From Nitrospirota bacterium (lineage in GTDB: Bacteria; Nitrospirota_A; Leptospirillia; Leptospirillales; Leptospirillaceae): a stretch of DNA of 64,000 bases. Positions 7,974 through 16,833 of this stretch are shown here, piece by piece (positions within the stretch are counted from its first letter, which is position 1; every line of letters starts with the position of its first letter). The translations under genes and the position numbers were made by a program. The notes under the pieces are model-generated. The model ran no database searches. It was not told where the DNA came from and was given only the letters and a program-made list of their open reading frames with translations. The stretch is from assembly GCA_021844275.1 (NCBI GenBank), contig JAKBTR010000082.1, forward strand, positions 1 through 64,000, read 5' to 3'.

Positions 7974-10900
7974 ATGTCGGACGAATTCTTTCAGAAGTCA
8001 GAAAACAGATTCCCCGGCCTGTTTGGTCGATTGTTCAGGATGCGATCCTTCTCCTTGCTGCTGACGATGGTCCTGGCACTTTTGGGAGGATTACATGCGC
8101 TGAAAATGCCGACCGCCATCTACCCTTCGATCGACTTCCCGCGGGTTTCTGTGATCGTGCTTTCCCCTAATGTTCCCTTTCATGAGATGGAAAGCCGGAT
8201 CACGCGCCCTGTAGGTATGGCTCTTCGGAGTGTACGGGGTGTTCGGGAAGTCCGTTCCAGGACAATGCAGGGATCAGCCGAGTTTTTTTTGAGATTTTCC
8301 TGGACTTCTCCTATGAGAATGGCCCTTCCCCGTGTCGGTCAGGCGATCGACCGTGTTCGTTCAGGTCTGCCGGGTGGAACACAGATCCGTGCATTGCGGA
8401 TGTATCCGTCCGATACTCCCGTTTTGGGAATTGCCTTTTTCGGTCCACACGAAAAAATGATGCAAATGACAGAAATCACTCGTTATCGGATCGTTCCCTT
8501 TCTGTCCAATTTGCCGGGAGTCTGGAAAGCCGAAATCATGGGGAGCCGGACGAGGGAAGTTCATGTGGAGGTGGACCCCTACAAATTGTCAGGCGTACAT
8601 CGTACGATGCAAAACGTGATCGATGCTCTTGCGTTCGAAAACCGGATTGGGGTTGTCGGACGAAGTACCGGGTTCCATCGCTTGAAGACGATCCAGGTCA
8701 ACGATGTCTTTTCCCGGCCGGAGGATATCCGTTCCTTGTTTATTCCCGGCACCATTCCGGTTCCCTTGCGTGAGGTAGCGAATGTTCGGGAGGGCATCCG
8801 GCCGTCCGATTTATGGGTCAGAGTGTCTGCTGATGCCTCTCCGGCTGTTCTTCTCCAGGTTTTTCGTGCGCACGGTGGAAACGCCATCACGATACGTCAG
8901 GAAGTTCTTCGAAACTGGAAAAACCTTCTTCACCTTCTTCCTCCTGGCATTTCTGTCCGCATCTATTACGATCAGGGAGATCTTGCGGAGTCCGCAGTTA
9001 AACATGTCATCTATGCGCTCCTGACCGGTCTGACAGTTTCTCTGGGCGTCGTACTTCTGTTCCTCCGCCAGGCGAGACCGTTGCTGATCGTGGCAGGTTT
9101 GATGCCGCCCATTTTTTTGATCGCGTTGGGTGTGATGGATTTTCTGGGAGCTTCTGTCAATTTGATGAGTCTGGGCGGAATGGCCGCAGCTCTGGGGCTG
9201 ATTATCGATGACTTCATCGTCGTTGTGGAGGGAGGAAGGTTCCGGGAACGTCTCTTGCGCCTGATGCCTCCATTTGTCCTTTCGGGATTTCTCACCATTG
9301 TGGCGATTCTCCCTCTCCTCGGTATCGGCGGTCTGGTTGGAGCCTTCTTCAAACCTCTTGCAGAGGCTTTTGTTTCCCTCCTGGCAGTTTCTCTCCTGGT
9401 GAACACCTTCGTGACTCCTTTTTACCTCGATCTGCCGGAACGACCTCCACAGATATCCGAAAGCGTCGCGGGATCCATTTTTTTTCGTCCAAATCCGGGT
9501 TACGTTCTTGCTCTGCTGGTTGTCCTCGCAATTGTGATGGGCATTTCACTCCGTCACCTCTCGACCAATTTCATGCCACGTATGGATGAAGGCTCGTTCG
9601 TTCTCAACTTTCATGCTCCCCCGGGAATGTCGCTTGACGACACCGACCGGATCGTTCATCGGATGGAGAAAGAGATTCTCTCGTATCCTTCGGTGATTGC
9701 GACATCCCGAAGACTGGGTGCGGAAATGGGATTCTTTATCACGGAACCGAACAAGGGAGACATTGTTGTCCGTCTTTCACCGGATCGGAAGGAAACCATC
9801 TTTTCCGTCATGGATCATCTCCGAGAATGGATCCATCTTCATGAGCCCGAAATGGATGTCGACTTTTCCCAGGTGCTGGAAGACGCTCTGGGAGATCTGA
9901 TCGGGGTCCAGGCCCCGATCGTTGTCCAGATTCATGGGCAGGACCGGAAACTTCTTCTGGTCTGGGCTTCCAGAATTCAGCAGAAACTTTCCCGGATTCC
10001 GGGAATGATCGATCCTCATCTTTCGGTCCGTCCGATGCTTCCGGCTCTCGATGTCCGTGTCGACCGGAAGAGGGCTGCGCTCTTCGGTCTTACGCCAGAC
10101 TCGGTCATTCGTGATCTTCGTACCGATCTTTTGGGAGTCCGGGCGACAACGCTGATTGTGAAAGGCATCCCGGAGAGCGTTCGGGTCGTCTATCCCGGAG
10201 CGTACAATCCGGATCAAGGCAGCCTTGAACGGATACCGCTGGTCCTCCCGTCGGGAATCCTTCCATTGTCCCAGATCGCTGTTGTCCGTCATCCTCCGTC
10301 GGCTTTCGAGGAGGAGGACCTCAATCTTTCTCCCGTTTTGACGATCGAGGGCCGATTGCACGGCAGAAATCTCGGAAAAACGATCCGGGAGATCCGCGCA
10401 TCACTTGCACGGCTTCCCTTGCCGCCATCTGTATGGTTGACATATTCCGGGGCCTGGGCCGAGGAACGGAAAAGCTTCCGTGACTTGTCCATTGCCCTTT
10501 CCGGTGGATTCCTGCTTGTTCTGACATTGCTCTTTGGGGCCTTCAGAGGTTGGAAATCTCCGTTTGCGATCTTTCTTTCCATATGTTTTTCCATGATGAC
10601 AGCGCTCTTTTCCCTGACGTTGGCGAACCATTCGCTCAATATTTCTTCGTTCGTCGGACTGATCCTTGTTGTGGGGATTACTGCCGAAAACGCTTTCCTC
10701 GTGGCTTGGCGCTTCAGGGATGCCCGTGGAACCCTTCGGGAGCGGCTGGAAATTTCTGTCAAAGACCGGTTCATACCCCTGGTGATGACCCACCTCGCAA
10801 CGTTGGCAGCTCTTCTTCCACTCGCCGTCGGACGTGGTTCGGGTCTCGACATGGAGCGATCTCTTGCCGTTGCTGTCATCGGAGGCTTGGTAGGCTCTTT

Positions 10901-10985
10901 TCTCTCTTCCACATTCCTCATTCCTTCAATACTGACCTTCCTGGAAAAGACCAGTCCGATTCCGGAAAAGGAGGAAAGGTCATGA
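7974..10985 (+). CDS. RND efflux permease
   Basis: This encodes a 1003-residue inner-membrane RND transporter. One transmembrane helix is near residues 27-45 and a large periplasmic porter domain follows. Helices 2-6 carry the acidic TM4 motif LIIDDFIVVVEGG near residues 412-424, used for proton relay. A second porter domain and a C-terminal helix bundle with GLILVVGITAENAFLVAWR complete the fold. The aromatic-poor TM4 and partner type suggest the heavy-metal/CusA-like side of the superfamily, but the substrate is unknown. The ATG at 7974 gives the normal N-terminal length; a TTG at 7932 is in frame. The stop overlaps the adaptor ATG by 4 bases. Confidence 0.88.
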   Translation: MSDEFFQKSENRFPGLFGRLFRMRSFSLLLTMVLALLGGLHALKMPTAIYPSIDFPRVSVIVLSPNVPFHEMESRITRPVGMALRSVRGVREVRSRTMQGSAEFFLRFSWTSPMRMALPRVGQAIDRVRSGLPGGTQIRALRMYPSDTPVLGIAFFGPHEKMMQMTEITRYRIVPFLSNLPGVWKAEIMGSRTREVHVEVDPYKLSGVHRTMQNVIDALAFENRIGVVGRSTGFHRLKTIQVNDVFSRPEDIRSLFIPGTIPVPLREVANVREGIRPSDLWVRVSADASPAVLLQVFRAHGGNAITIRQEVLRNWKNLLHLLPPGISVRIYYDQGDLAESAVKHVIYALLTGLTVSLGVVLLFLRQARPLLIVAGLMPPIFLIALGVMDFLGASVNLMSLGGMAAALGLIIDDFIVVVEGGRFRERLLRLMPPFVLSGFLTIVAILPLLGIGGLVGAFFKPLAEAFVSLLAVSLLVNTFVTPFYLDLPERPPQISESVAGSIFFRPNPGYVLALLVVLAIVMGISLRHLSTNFMPRMDEGSFVLNFHAPPGMSLDDTDRIVHRMEKEILSYPSVIATSRRLGAEMGFFITEPNKGDIVVRLSPDRKETIFSVMDHLREWIHLHEPEMDVDFSQVLEDALGDLIGVQAPIVVQIHGQDRKLLLVWASRIQQKLSRIPGMIDPHLSVRPMLPALDVRVDRKRAALFGLTPDSVIRDLRTDLLGVRATTLIVKGIPESVRVVYPGAYNPDQGSLERIPLVLPSGILPLSQIAVVRHPPSAFEEEDLNLSPVLTIEGRLHGRNLGKTIREIRASLARLPLPPSVWLTYSGAWAEERKSFRDLSIALSGGFLLVLTLLFGAFRGWKSPFAIFLSICFSMMTALFSLTLANHSLNISSFVGLILVVGITAENAFLVAWRFRDARGTLRERLEISVKDRFIPLVMTHLATLAALLPLAVGRGSGLDMERSLAVAVIGGLVGSFLSSTFLIPSILTFLEKTSPIPEKEERS

Positions 10986-12037
10986 AATTCCGGAAAAAAT
11001 GTTTTCCGTCTTTCCTGCAATTTGTCCTTTTTTCTCTTTGGATCGCTTTTCTGGCAGGCGCTTGTTCTCGAAGGCCGGAAAAGGTTTTGCCTCCACCTTC
11101 TCCGGAAAAAATTCCGGTCCAATCGATTCTGGTGCGACCGGGGATGCTGCAGTCTTTCCGATCCATTCCCGGTAGGATCACCTTTGACCCACATTATTAC
11201 CGCAGGGTTATGGCACGGGTTTCAGCGATCTCGACAGTTCGACTGCGTGCCTTCCCAGGTGATCACGTCCGGAGAGATGAGGTCGTGGCGGTTCTCAAAA
11301 GTCCGGATTTTCTGACGGCAGAATCGGAATTGATCAGCGTGCTCAACAATCGGGGAGGTCGGTTGACTCCTCACGACAGTCTTCTGGCTCTTGCCCGATC
11401 CAAGCTGGTTTATATGGGCGCTTCGAAGAAGGAAATTCGTCGTCTGTTTGCAACTCGGCAACCGACCGATCGGTATGAAGTCCGTTCCCCCATTGACGGG
11501 ACGATTGTCAAGACAGGAGAGATCGAGGGAAGTCAGGTGCATCCCGGAGACGTTCTGTTTGAAGTCTCGGATCTTCGACACTTGTGGGTCAAGGCCTTCA
11601 TATACCCCGGGGAAGAGGGGCATATCACGAAAGGAAGCCCGGTCTGGATCCGGACCCTGCACGATCCGGACCACCAGGTTCCGGCCAGTATCGAGGAGGT
11701 ATCGCCCATGGTGGACCCTATGACCCGGACGATTCCCATCCGGATCGCCCTTTCCAATCCAGGTCAAATGCTCGAGCCTGATCTTTGGGTGTCTGTCCTG
11801 ATTCCGCGGCCTGTGTCCGGGAACAGGACGAGCTTTATCGTACCGGCCCAGTCGGTTTTTGAAAGCCGGACGGGGCAGTTGACGGTCATCGTACGGGACG
11901 GTTCGGGGCATTTTCGTCGTATCCGGGTTGTGGCCGGTGCGACAGTTGAAGGGGAAACTTCTGTTTCCGGAGATTTCCATCAAGGGGATCAGGCGGTGAC
12001 TTCCGGTCTGGACAGAATTCGCCCCCTGATCCGGTGA
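10982..12037 (+). CDS. RND periplasmic adaptor lipoprotein (CusB/HlyD-like)
   Basis: This 351-residue membrane-fusion protein starts at an ATG overlapping the permease stop (ATGA). Its signal peptide ends in the lipobox LAGAC (C28), so it should be an outer-leaflet-of-inner-membrane lipoprotein. The barrel-sandwich halves are visible around VSAISTVRLRAFPGDHVRRDE and around SPIDGTIVKTGEIEGSQVHPG. A beta-barrel and membrane-proximal domain follow. The layout resembles CusB-type adaptors. It should link the permease to an outer-membrane channel. No TolC gene adjoins it; one lies at 34535. Confidence 0.88.
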   Translation: MKFRKKCFPSFLQFVLFSLWIAFLAGACSRRPEKVLPPPSPEKIPVQSILVRPGMLQSFRSIPGRITFDPHYYRRVMARVSAISTVRLRAFPGDHVRRDEVVAVLKSPDFLTAESELISVLNNRGGRLTPHDSLLALARSKLVYMGASKKEIRRLFATRQPTDRYEVRSPIDGTIVKTGEIEGSQVHPGDVLFEVSDLRHLWVKAFIYPGEEGHITKGSPVWIRTLHDPDHQVPASIEEVSPMVDPMTRTIPIRIALSNPGQMLEPDLWVSVLIPRPVSGNRTSFIVPAQSVFESRTGQLTVIVRDGSGHFRRIRVVAGATVEGETSVSGDFHQGDQAVTSGLDRIRPLIR

Positions 12038-12098
12038 TCACATGGTAAACCCAGGAATTCTTTTAGAAGACAGGATGTTGAGGCCAGTGAAAAAGGGA

Positions 12099-12791
12099 TC
12101 AGAAAAAGGCAGTGTCCGGAATGCGAATCGTTTCTCCATGCATCCATGGTTTTGGAGGGTTGGTCAAGTCCAGAATGGTCTGGGCGAGAGAGTCGGGATC
12201 CGGAAACCCTCCGAGTGTGTTTTTTTTCATGCGGTTCAGCAGAGGGGCAGGAATGTGGGGGGTGGACTCTCCCGGAATATGAACAACTTCGAGATTCACA
12301 AAACAGGTTCGTTTTGGAGAGATGCTCCGGGCATATTCCTCCAGTAATCCCCGGAGACCTCCGAAATAGACCCTGGCCTGGAGATAGCCGTCCGCCTTGT
12401 GAAGGGTCAGGCAAGGGAGAACTGTCAAGACAACGCTTTTATCGAGGGCTGGAAGACAAAGGTCCAGAATGGACTTGACGCCTTCAAGGGCAACCGAAAA
12501 GGCCGTCATTTCTCCGTAAGGGAGCGAGTTTCTGTTCCGGGAAAGTGTCGGATGGGCAAACAAAGTCAGACTTGTCAGTTTTTTTCCCTCGATCAGCGGG
12601 GAAAGGGTTTGTAACCCACGGGGAATGTCCAGGAGATCGAGATGAATCCAGCGAACCCCTTCGAGTTCCAGGGAAGCCGGAGGAGGTCGATGGGTCGTAT
12701 TGATGATGGTCGAACGAGAAGACAGCAGAAGGCTTCTCAAGCGTTTTCCCGTCGGACCGCCCGACCCGATAATCAGGTGTTGGGGGAGCAT
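12099..12791 (-). CDS. SDR-like NAD(P)-binding protein
   Basis: The 230-residue protein begins with a Rossmann strand and glycine motif, LIIGSGGPTGKRL, typical of short-chain dehydrogenase/reductase relatives. Later strands are less conserved. The usual YxxxK pair is not intact: the corresponding region reads YLQARVYFGGLRG, with arginine or no lysine. It may be a non-catalytic or atypical SDR. The ATG at 12791 lies 5 bases after the stop of the M24 peptidase gene, so it is the last gene of a three-gene leftward operon. A TTG at 12821 is an alternative start. Confidence 0.6.
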   Translation of the reverse strand: MLPQHLIIGSGGPTGKRLRSLLLSSRSTIINTTHRPPPASLELEGVRWIHLDLLDIPRGLQTLSPLIEGKKLTSLTLFAHPTLSRNRNSLPYGEMTAFSVALEGVKSILDLCLPALDKSVVLTVLPCLTLHKADGYLQARVYFGGLRGLLEEYARSISPKRTCFVNLEVVHIPGESTPHIPAPLLNRMKKNTLGGFPDPDSLAQTILDLTNPPKPWMHGETIRIPDTAFF

Positions 12792-12796
12792 GCGTG

Positions 12797-13942
12797 TCAG
12801 GGAATGGCGACGGTTCCCCAATCTTTGGGGAACGTCGTCAGGTTTTCGAATCCGGTATCCGTGATGTAGAGCATATCTTCGATTCGGACTCCGCCGATTC
12901 CAGGATAATAGAGGCCCGGTTCGACGGTGATGACATGCCCTTCTTTCAGAAGTTCTCCGGTTTTTCCCACACGGGGCGCTTCATGGATTTCCAGCCCGAC
13001 TCCATGGCCCGTACCATGAAAAAATCCTTCCATACGTCCATTTTTTTCTCCTGTCCTGTAACCGCGAGCTTCAAATACATCCACGACAGACTGGTGGAGT
13101 TTTCGGGATTCTTCTTCGGGACGGGCAAGAGAGATGGCTTTTTCCTGGGCTTCCAGAACGGTCTCGTAAAGCTTTCGATGGATTGGTTTGACCGATCCCT
13201 TGAACAGGGTTCGAGTCATGTCGGCAAAGTACCGGGTAGATTCGTGATGGGGAAAAATGTCGAATACGATTGGCAGGTGAGCCGGAAGTGGACCTTCCCC
13301 CTCCATATGGGGATCGCAGGCCTGTTCCCCGCCGGCAACGATGGTATGTTCCCCGAGAAGATTTTTCCCGATCAGTTCTTTTTTCAGAATCGACTTGACC
13401 GTTTCCGATGTCAGGACCGTTCCCCCATAATGGATCAATCCGTCCCGGATATTCGATTCTTTGAGGATGCGTACGATTTCCCGGAGAGATTCCTCGACCC
13501 CGATTTGAACGGTTCGAATCTGTCGGGCTTCGTCACGGGACTTGAAGGCTCTTTCGGGAAAAAAAGGACCCGCGCTGGCGGTTACGTTGAATCCGTTTTT
13601 GCGAAGACCGTCCGCATATCCCAGGGGGAAGTCGAAAGGAACCTGGATATCCAGGATTTTTTTCTCTTCCAGAAAAGCCGAGACGATGTTTATAGCGGAC
13701 GGAGACTTGCCGGATGCGGAGAGTTTTTTCTCCCAGTCCCGGGTCGGAAGAACCTGGCTGGCGATCGATTCCTTTCGGGCCCGGTCGATTTCGAGATCGT
13801 TGACGAGAATGATCCGTTCAGACTGGATCTCGAGATAGATGTACGGATCAGGGGTGAGAAACCTTGTCCTGTAATAAAGGTCAGGGCTCGCCTCACCGGC
13901 CGCGATGATCAGACGCGCTCCGGAATCTTCCTGTTTGTTCAT
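12797..13942 (-). CDS. M24 family Xaa-Pro aminopeptidase
   Basis: This 381-residue metallopeptidase has an N-terminal creatinase-like domain (about 1-135) and a C-terminal pita-bread domain. The dinuclear metal ligands are all visible: D228 (FDIFP), D241 (ADMTRT), H312 (FHGTGHGVGLEIHE), E340 (VEPGLYY) and E354 (GVRIED). It should remove N-terminal residues ahead of proline from peptides in the cytoplasm. The ATG at 13942 shares its A with the TGA of the upstream methyltransferase gene, so translation is coupled. Confidence 0.9.
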   Translation of the reverse strand: MNKQEDSGARLIIAAGEASPDLYYRTRFLTPDPYIYLEIQSERIILVNDLEIDRARKESIASQVLPTRDWEKKLSASGKSPSAINIVSAFLEEKKILDIQVPFDFPLGYADGLRKNGFNVTASAGPFFPERAFKSRDEARQIRTVQIGVEESLREIVRILKESNIRDGLIHYGGTVLTSETVKSILKKELIGKNLLGEHTIVAGGEQACDPHMEGEGPLPAHLPIVFDIFPHHESTRYFADMTRTLFKGSVKPIHRKLYETVLEAQEKAISLARPEEESRKLHQSVVDVFEARGYRTGEKNGRMEGFFHGTGHGVGLEIHEAPRVGKTGELLKEGHVITVEPGLYYPGIGGVRIEDMLYITDTGFENLTTFPKDWGTVAIP

Positions 13943-14604
13943 CAGGCTTCCCTGTCTGTTCGCCAGGACACGAGGATGCCCTCCGACAAGGGAAGCAGAG
14001 ACGAAAGGAAGCGCGGATCGTTGAACATACGATGGTTGTACATTTCAACGGCCGAAACCGTCAGATTCTTGGATTGGGAAGTGCCGACACCGGCCGGCAG
14101 GTTCCCGAGAGAGAAGACGATTCCTCCGGGGGAAACCTTGGCCGGAAGGATGTCGAGCCAGCTTGACAGCTTCGAACGCTCTTGCTGGAGATCAAGGACG
14201 ACAAGATCGTAGGTTCCTTCAGCCTTCGCAATGTGGGTCGGACCATCGGCAATCTCGATTCGGGCCCTGGACTGGAGTCCGGCTCTCTTGAGGTAGTTTG
14301 AGATGAGCCGCAGATTTTCGTCGGCGATCGTGCCAATCGTATACTGGCTCTCCTGGGGAAGGACCTTTGTCAGCCACAGGGTCGAATAGCCATAGGCCCC
14401 GGTCCATTCATAGACGCGGACGGCTTTTTTCATCATCGCGAGAATGGCGAGAAGCATGCCGCCCTGTGGTCCAAGAAACGGACGGCCGTGATGGTTCGTC
14501 AGGTAGGCAATTTCTCGGATAAGGGGATCCTTGTCCGGAATCAGATCCAGCAGGTACTGTTCTTGTGGGTTCAAGGCGTTGGTATTCTTGGGGTCTTTTT
14601 CCAT
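13942..14604 (-). CDS. SAM-dependent O-methyltransferase (family 3-like)
   Basis: The 220-residue protein resembles the catechol/caffeoyl-CoA O-methyltransferase group. It contains a GPQGGMLLAILAMMKKA helix and the SAM motif VYEWTGAYGYSTLWL. An acidic strand end is followed by YDLVVLDLQQE, near the usual metal-binding aspartate. The glycine motif is somewhat degenerate. The substrate is unknown. The ATG at 14604 is preceded by GGAGAG at some distance. A TTG at 14628 would add eight residues. It is the first gene of the operon with the M24 peptidase. Confidence 0.75.
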   Translation of the reverse strand: MEKDPKNTNALNPQEQYLLDLIPDKDPLIREIAYLTNHHGRPFLGPQGGMLLAILAMMKKAVRVYEWTGAYGYSTLWLTKVLPQESQYTIGTIADENLRLISNYLKRAGLQSRARIEIADGPTHIAKAEGTYDLVVLDLQQERSKLSSWLDILPAKVSPGGIVFSLGNLPAGVGTSQSKNLTVSAVEMYNHRMFNDPRFLSSLLPLSEGILVSWRTDREA

Positions 14605-14914
14605 AAGTCTGGCATCTCTCCACGGCAACCCGGAAGGTGTTCCGGGCGGGTTTCATTCAGTCCGGCCATTCCGGCAGGACGAGGAATACAACTCCGGAAT
14701 TTTCGGTCGGAGTTATGGACTTGTCTTGCACCAACAGGCTTTATTTGTCATCCTTATCAGGGTAATGTATCACGAAGGGGCATAGGTGTCTAATGCAGGG
14801 AAGTTAAAATATCCTTGCTTAAGTCTTTCCCGACATTCGGAATCCCTTTCGGTCGCGGAGGCGAATTTCCGCATATCATTTTGATTTTTCTGTTAATGAA
14901 GGAGTTTTGCAAAT
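14605..14914. promoter_or_regulatory. Divergent control region of methyltransferase and Rieske genes
   Basis: A 7-bp inverted repeat (AACTCCG at 14690-14696, CGGAGTT at 14708-14714) looks like an operator. A rightward hexamer pair, TTGTCA at 14745-14750 and TATCAC at 14768-14773 with a 17-base spacer, could drive the Rieske gene with a leader of about 135 bases. No gene is seen in the stretch. Confidence 0.4.
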
Positions 14915-15223
14915 ATGAAAAAAATGCCTCTCGATCTTTCTTCCCCCCTTCCGGACAAAGGCGGGGTATCCGTCGAAGTGGGTTCTCGCGCCGTCGCAGT
15001 GTTCAAGGTCGACGGGAAGGTTCATGCAATCGACAACACCTGTCCGCATCGCGGAGGACCGTTGTCCGAAGGTCCTTTGGACGGGACGGTCGTTCGCTGT
15101 CCCCTGCACATGTGGGCTTTCGACGTCACGACCGGAGCGAGCTCCAATCACCCGGGGGTGCAGGTCGGCTGCTACGAGGTTGTGGAAGAGGGCGGCCGCC
15201 ATTACATTTCTTTACCGGACTGA
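14915..15223 (+). CDS. Rieske 2Fe-2S ferredoxin
   Basis: This 102-residue soluble Rieske protein has both cluster-binding boxes: CPHRGGPL near residues 47-54 and CPLHMWAFD near 67-75, each giving one Cys and one His ligand. It resembles the small ferredoxin subunits of dioxygenases and NirD. No oxygenase gene is near, so the electron partner is unknown. A GGAG site precedes the ATG. The gene is followed by its own terminator and is likely monocistronic. Confidence 0.9.
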   Translation: MKKMPLDLSSPLPDKGGVSVEVGSRAVAVFKVDGKVHAIDNTCPHRGGPLSEGPLDGTVVRCPLHMWAFDVTTGASSNHPGVQVGCYEVVEEGGRHYISLPD

Positions 15224-15245
15224 CCGTTTGGAAGGCATGCTATTC

Positions 15246-15284
15246 GCCGGACGCCTTTTTTCAGGGTCCGGCGCTTTGTTTTTT
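15246..15284 (+). terminator. Rho-independent terminator after Rieske gene
   Basis: A perfect 7-bp stem (GCCGGAC at 15246-15252, GTCCGGC at 15266-15272) is followed by GCTTTG and six T residues. It lies 23 bases after the Rieske stop and before the next gene. Confidence 0.75.
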
Positions 15285-15298
15285 GCCGCCAAGCCTGT

Positions 15299-15526
15299 AT
15301 GATGAAACCGGAGGGAAGGGGAAAATTGCTTTACGGGGGCCTTTTTTTGCTGCTGGGTCTGTTCGGGACGATCCATTCGATCCGGCTTCTGGGTCGGGGA
15401 GAACGGCGGGAGAAATGGCTGGCTTACCTCTTTTCTTCCGCACTGCTTTTCACCTGGGGTATCGTGGCCCTCACGCCCCTCCGCTTTTACGTTGTCCGGT
15501 GGTTGCACGATGCTTTGATAGGCTGA
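15299..15526 (+). CDS. Small two-helix membrane protein
   Basis: This encodes 75 residues with a basic N-terminus and two hydrophobic segments at about residues 9-29 and 40-58, with a basic loop RGERREKW between them. I do not recognise a family. It lies between the Rieske terminator and glgC, 50 bases before glgC, and could be the first gene of the glycogen operon. Hydrophobic pattern and frame position support it; the ribosome site is weak (GGAGGG would lie inside the gene). Confidence 0.5.
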   Translation: MMKPEGRGKLLYGGLFLLLGLFGTIHSIRLLGRGERREKWLAYLFSSALLFTWGIVALTPLRFYVVRWLHDALIG

Positions 15527-15576
15527 CGTGATGGTTCGGACGACTAACGGGAATCAATTTCTCAGGAGGCGGATGG

Positions 15577-16833
15577 ATGGGAAAAGAACCGAACGTTCTT
15601 GCAATCATTCTGGCCGGTGGAGAGGGGAAGAGACTCTACCCGCTTACTCTTGACAGGGTCAAGTCTGCCGTCCCTTTCGGGGGCGCTTACCGTATTATCG
15701 ATTTTGTCCTGTCCAATTTCGTCAACTCCGGTTATTCACGTATCAAAGTCCTGACACAGTATAAATCCCATTCGCTCAACACACATCTTTCGCGGGGATG
15801 GCGGCTGTCCTCTCTGCTGGATCAATACGTGGACCCGGTCCCGGCCCAGATGCGAAGAGGTCCCCATTGGTTCCAGGGGACGGGGGATGCGGTCTATCAG
15901 AATCTGAACCTGATACTCGATGAAAATCCCGATCTGGTCTGCGTGTTTAGCGGGGATCACATTTTCAAGATGGATATCCACCAGATGGTCGAGGAACATC
16001 TGGAAACCGGATTGCCGGTTTCCGTCTCCGCGATTCCCGTCCCGCTGGAAGAAGCGTCGTCCTTCGGAGTGATCCGGATCGACAGGGAATGGCGGGCTTT
16101 GTCTTTTCAGGAAAAACCCCGGGATCCGCAGCCGATGCCGGAAGATTCATCGCGTTGCCTGGCAAGTATGGGAAACTATCTTTTCGACGCGCGTTTCCTG
16201 GTGGACGTGCTCTCTCGTGATGCGGAGAATCCGGATTCGTCCCACGATTTTGGCAAGGACATCCTTCCAGCGCTAGCACTGGAAAAGAAGATTCATGTCT
16301 ATGATTTCAGCCAAAATACTTTCCCGGGAATGCAGGACACGGAGAAAGGTTACTGGAGGGATATCGGCCAGATCGATGCTTACTGGCAGTCGAACATGGA
16401 TCTGGTGGCCGTCTCTCCCGTGTTCAACCTGTATAATCCGGAATGGGTGATCAGGACCTATCGGCCTCAGGTCCCTCCGGCCAAATTTGTATTTGCCGAC
16501 GAGGCCAACCGCCGGGTCGGAATTGCAACGGATTCGATTGTCAGTGGAGGTTGCATCATCTCCGGAGGACACATCGACCGAACCGTCCTCTCCGCTGGCG
16601 TCCGGATCAACAGTTTTTCGAAGGTTTCCGAATCGATCCTGTTTCACGACGTGGACGTCGGCCGTTACGCCCGAATCCGTCGCGCCATTGTTGAAAAAGG
16701 TGTCCGGATCCCTCCCCAGACCGTCATCGGGTTCGACCCGGAAGAAGATGCCAAGCGCTTTCATGTTTCTCCCGGTGGCGTGGTTGTCGTCACGAAGGAG
16801 GACTTTTCGTCTGCCGGCAAGGAGACTGTTTGA
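15577..16833 (+). CDS. glgC: Glucose-1-phosphate adenylyltransferase
   Basis: The 418-residue enzyme makes ADP-glucose from ATP and glucose-1-phosphate, the committed step of bacterial glycogen synthesis. The nucleotidyltransferase signature AIILAGGEGKRLYPLT is at residues 9-24, followed by PFGGAYRIIDFVLSN and the product-binding GTGDAVYQNL. A C-terminal left-handed beta-helix carries the regulatory and oligomer contacts. An AGGAGG site precedes the ATG at 15577. The stop overlaps the next GH57 gene. Confidence 0.95.
   Translation: MGKEPNVLAIILAGGEGKRLYPLTLDRVKSAVPFGGAYRIIDFVLSNFVNSGYSRIKVLTQYKSHSLNTHLSRGWRLSSLLDQYVDPVPAQMRRGPHWFQGTGDAVYQNLNLILDENPDLVCVFSGDHIFKMDIHQMVEEHLETGLPVSVSAIPVPLEEASSFGVIRIDREWRALSFQEKPRDPQPMPEDSSRCLASMGNYLFDARFLVDVLSRDAENPDSSHDFGKDILPALALEKKIHVYDFSQNTFPGMQDTEKGYWRDIGQIDAYWQSNMDLVAVSPVFNLYNPEWVIRTYRPQVPPAKFVFADEANRRVGIATDSIVSGGCIISGGHIDRTVLSAGVRINSFSKVSESILFHDVDVGRYARIRRAIVEKGVRIPPQTVIGFDPEEDAKRFHVSPGGVVVVTKEDFSSAGKETV

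Noticed and set aside
10550..10981. N-terminal extension of the adaptor at 10982
   Set aside because: The extension is the permease gene read in another frame; a lipoprotein signal peptide begins at 10982.
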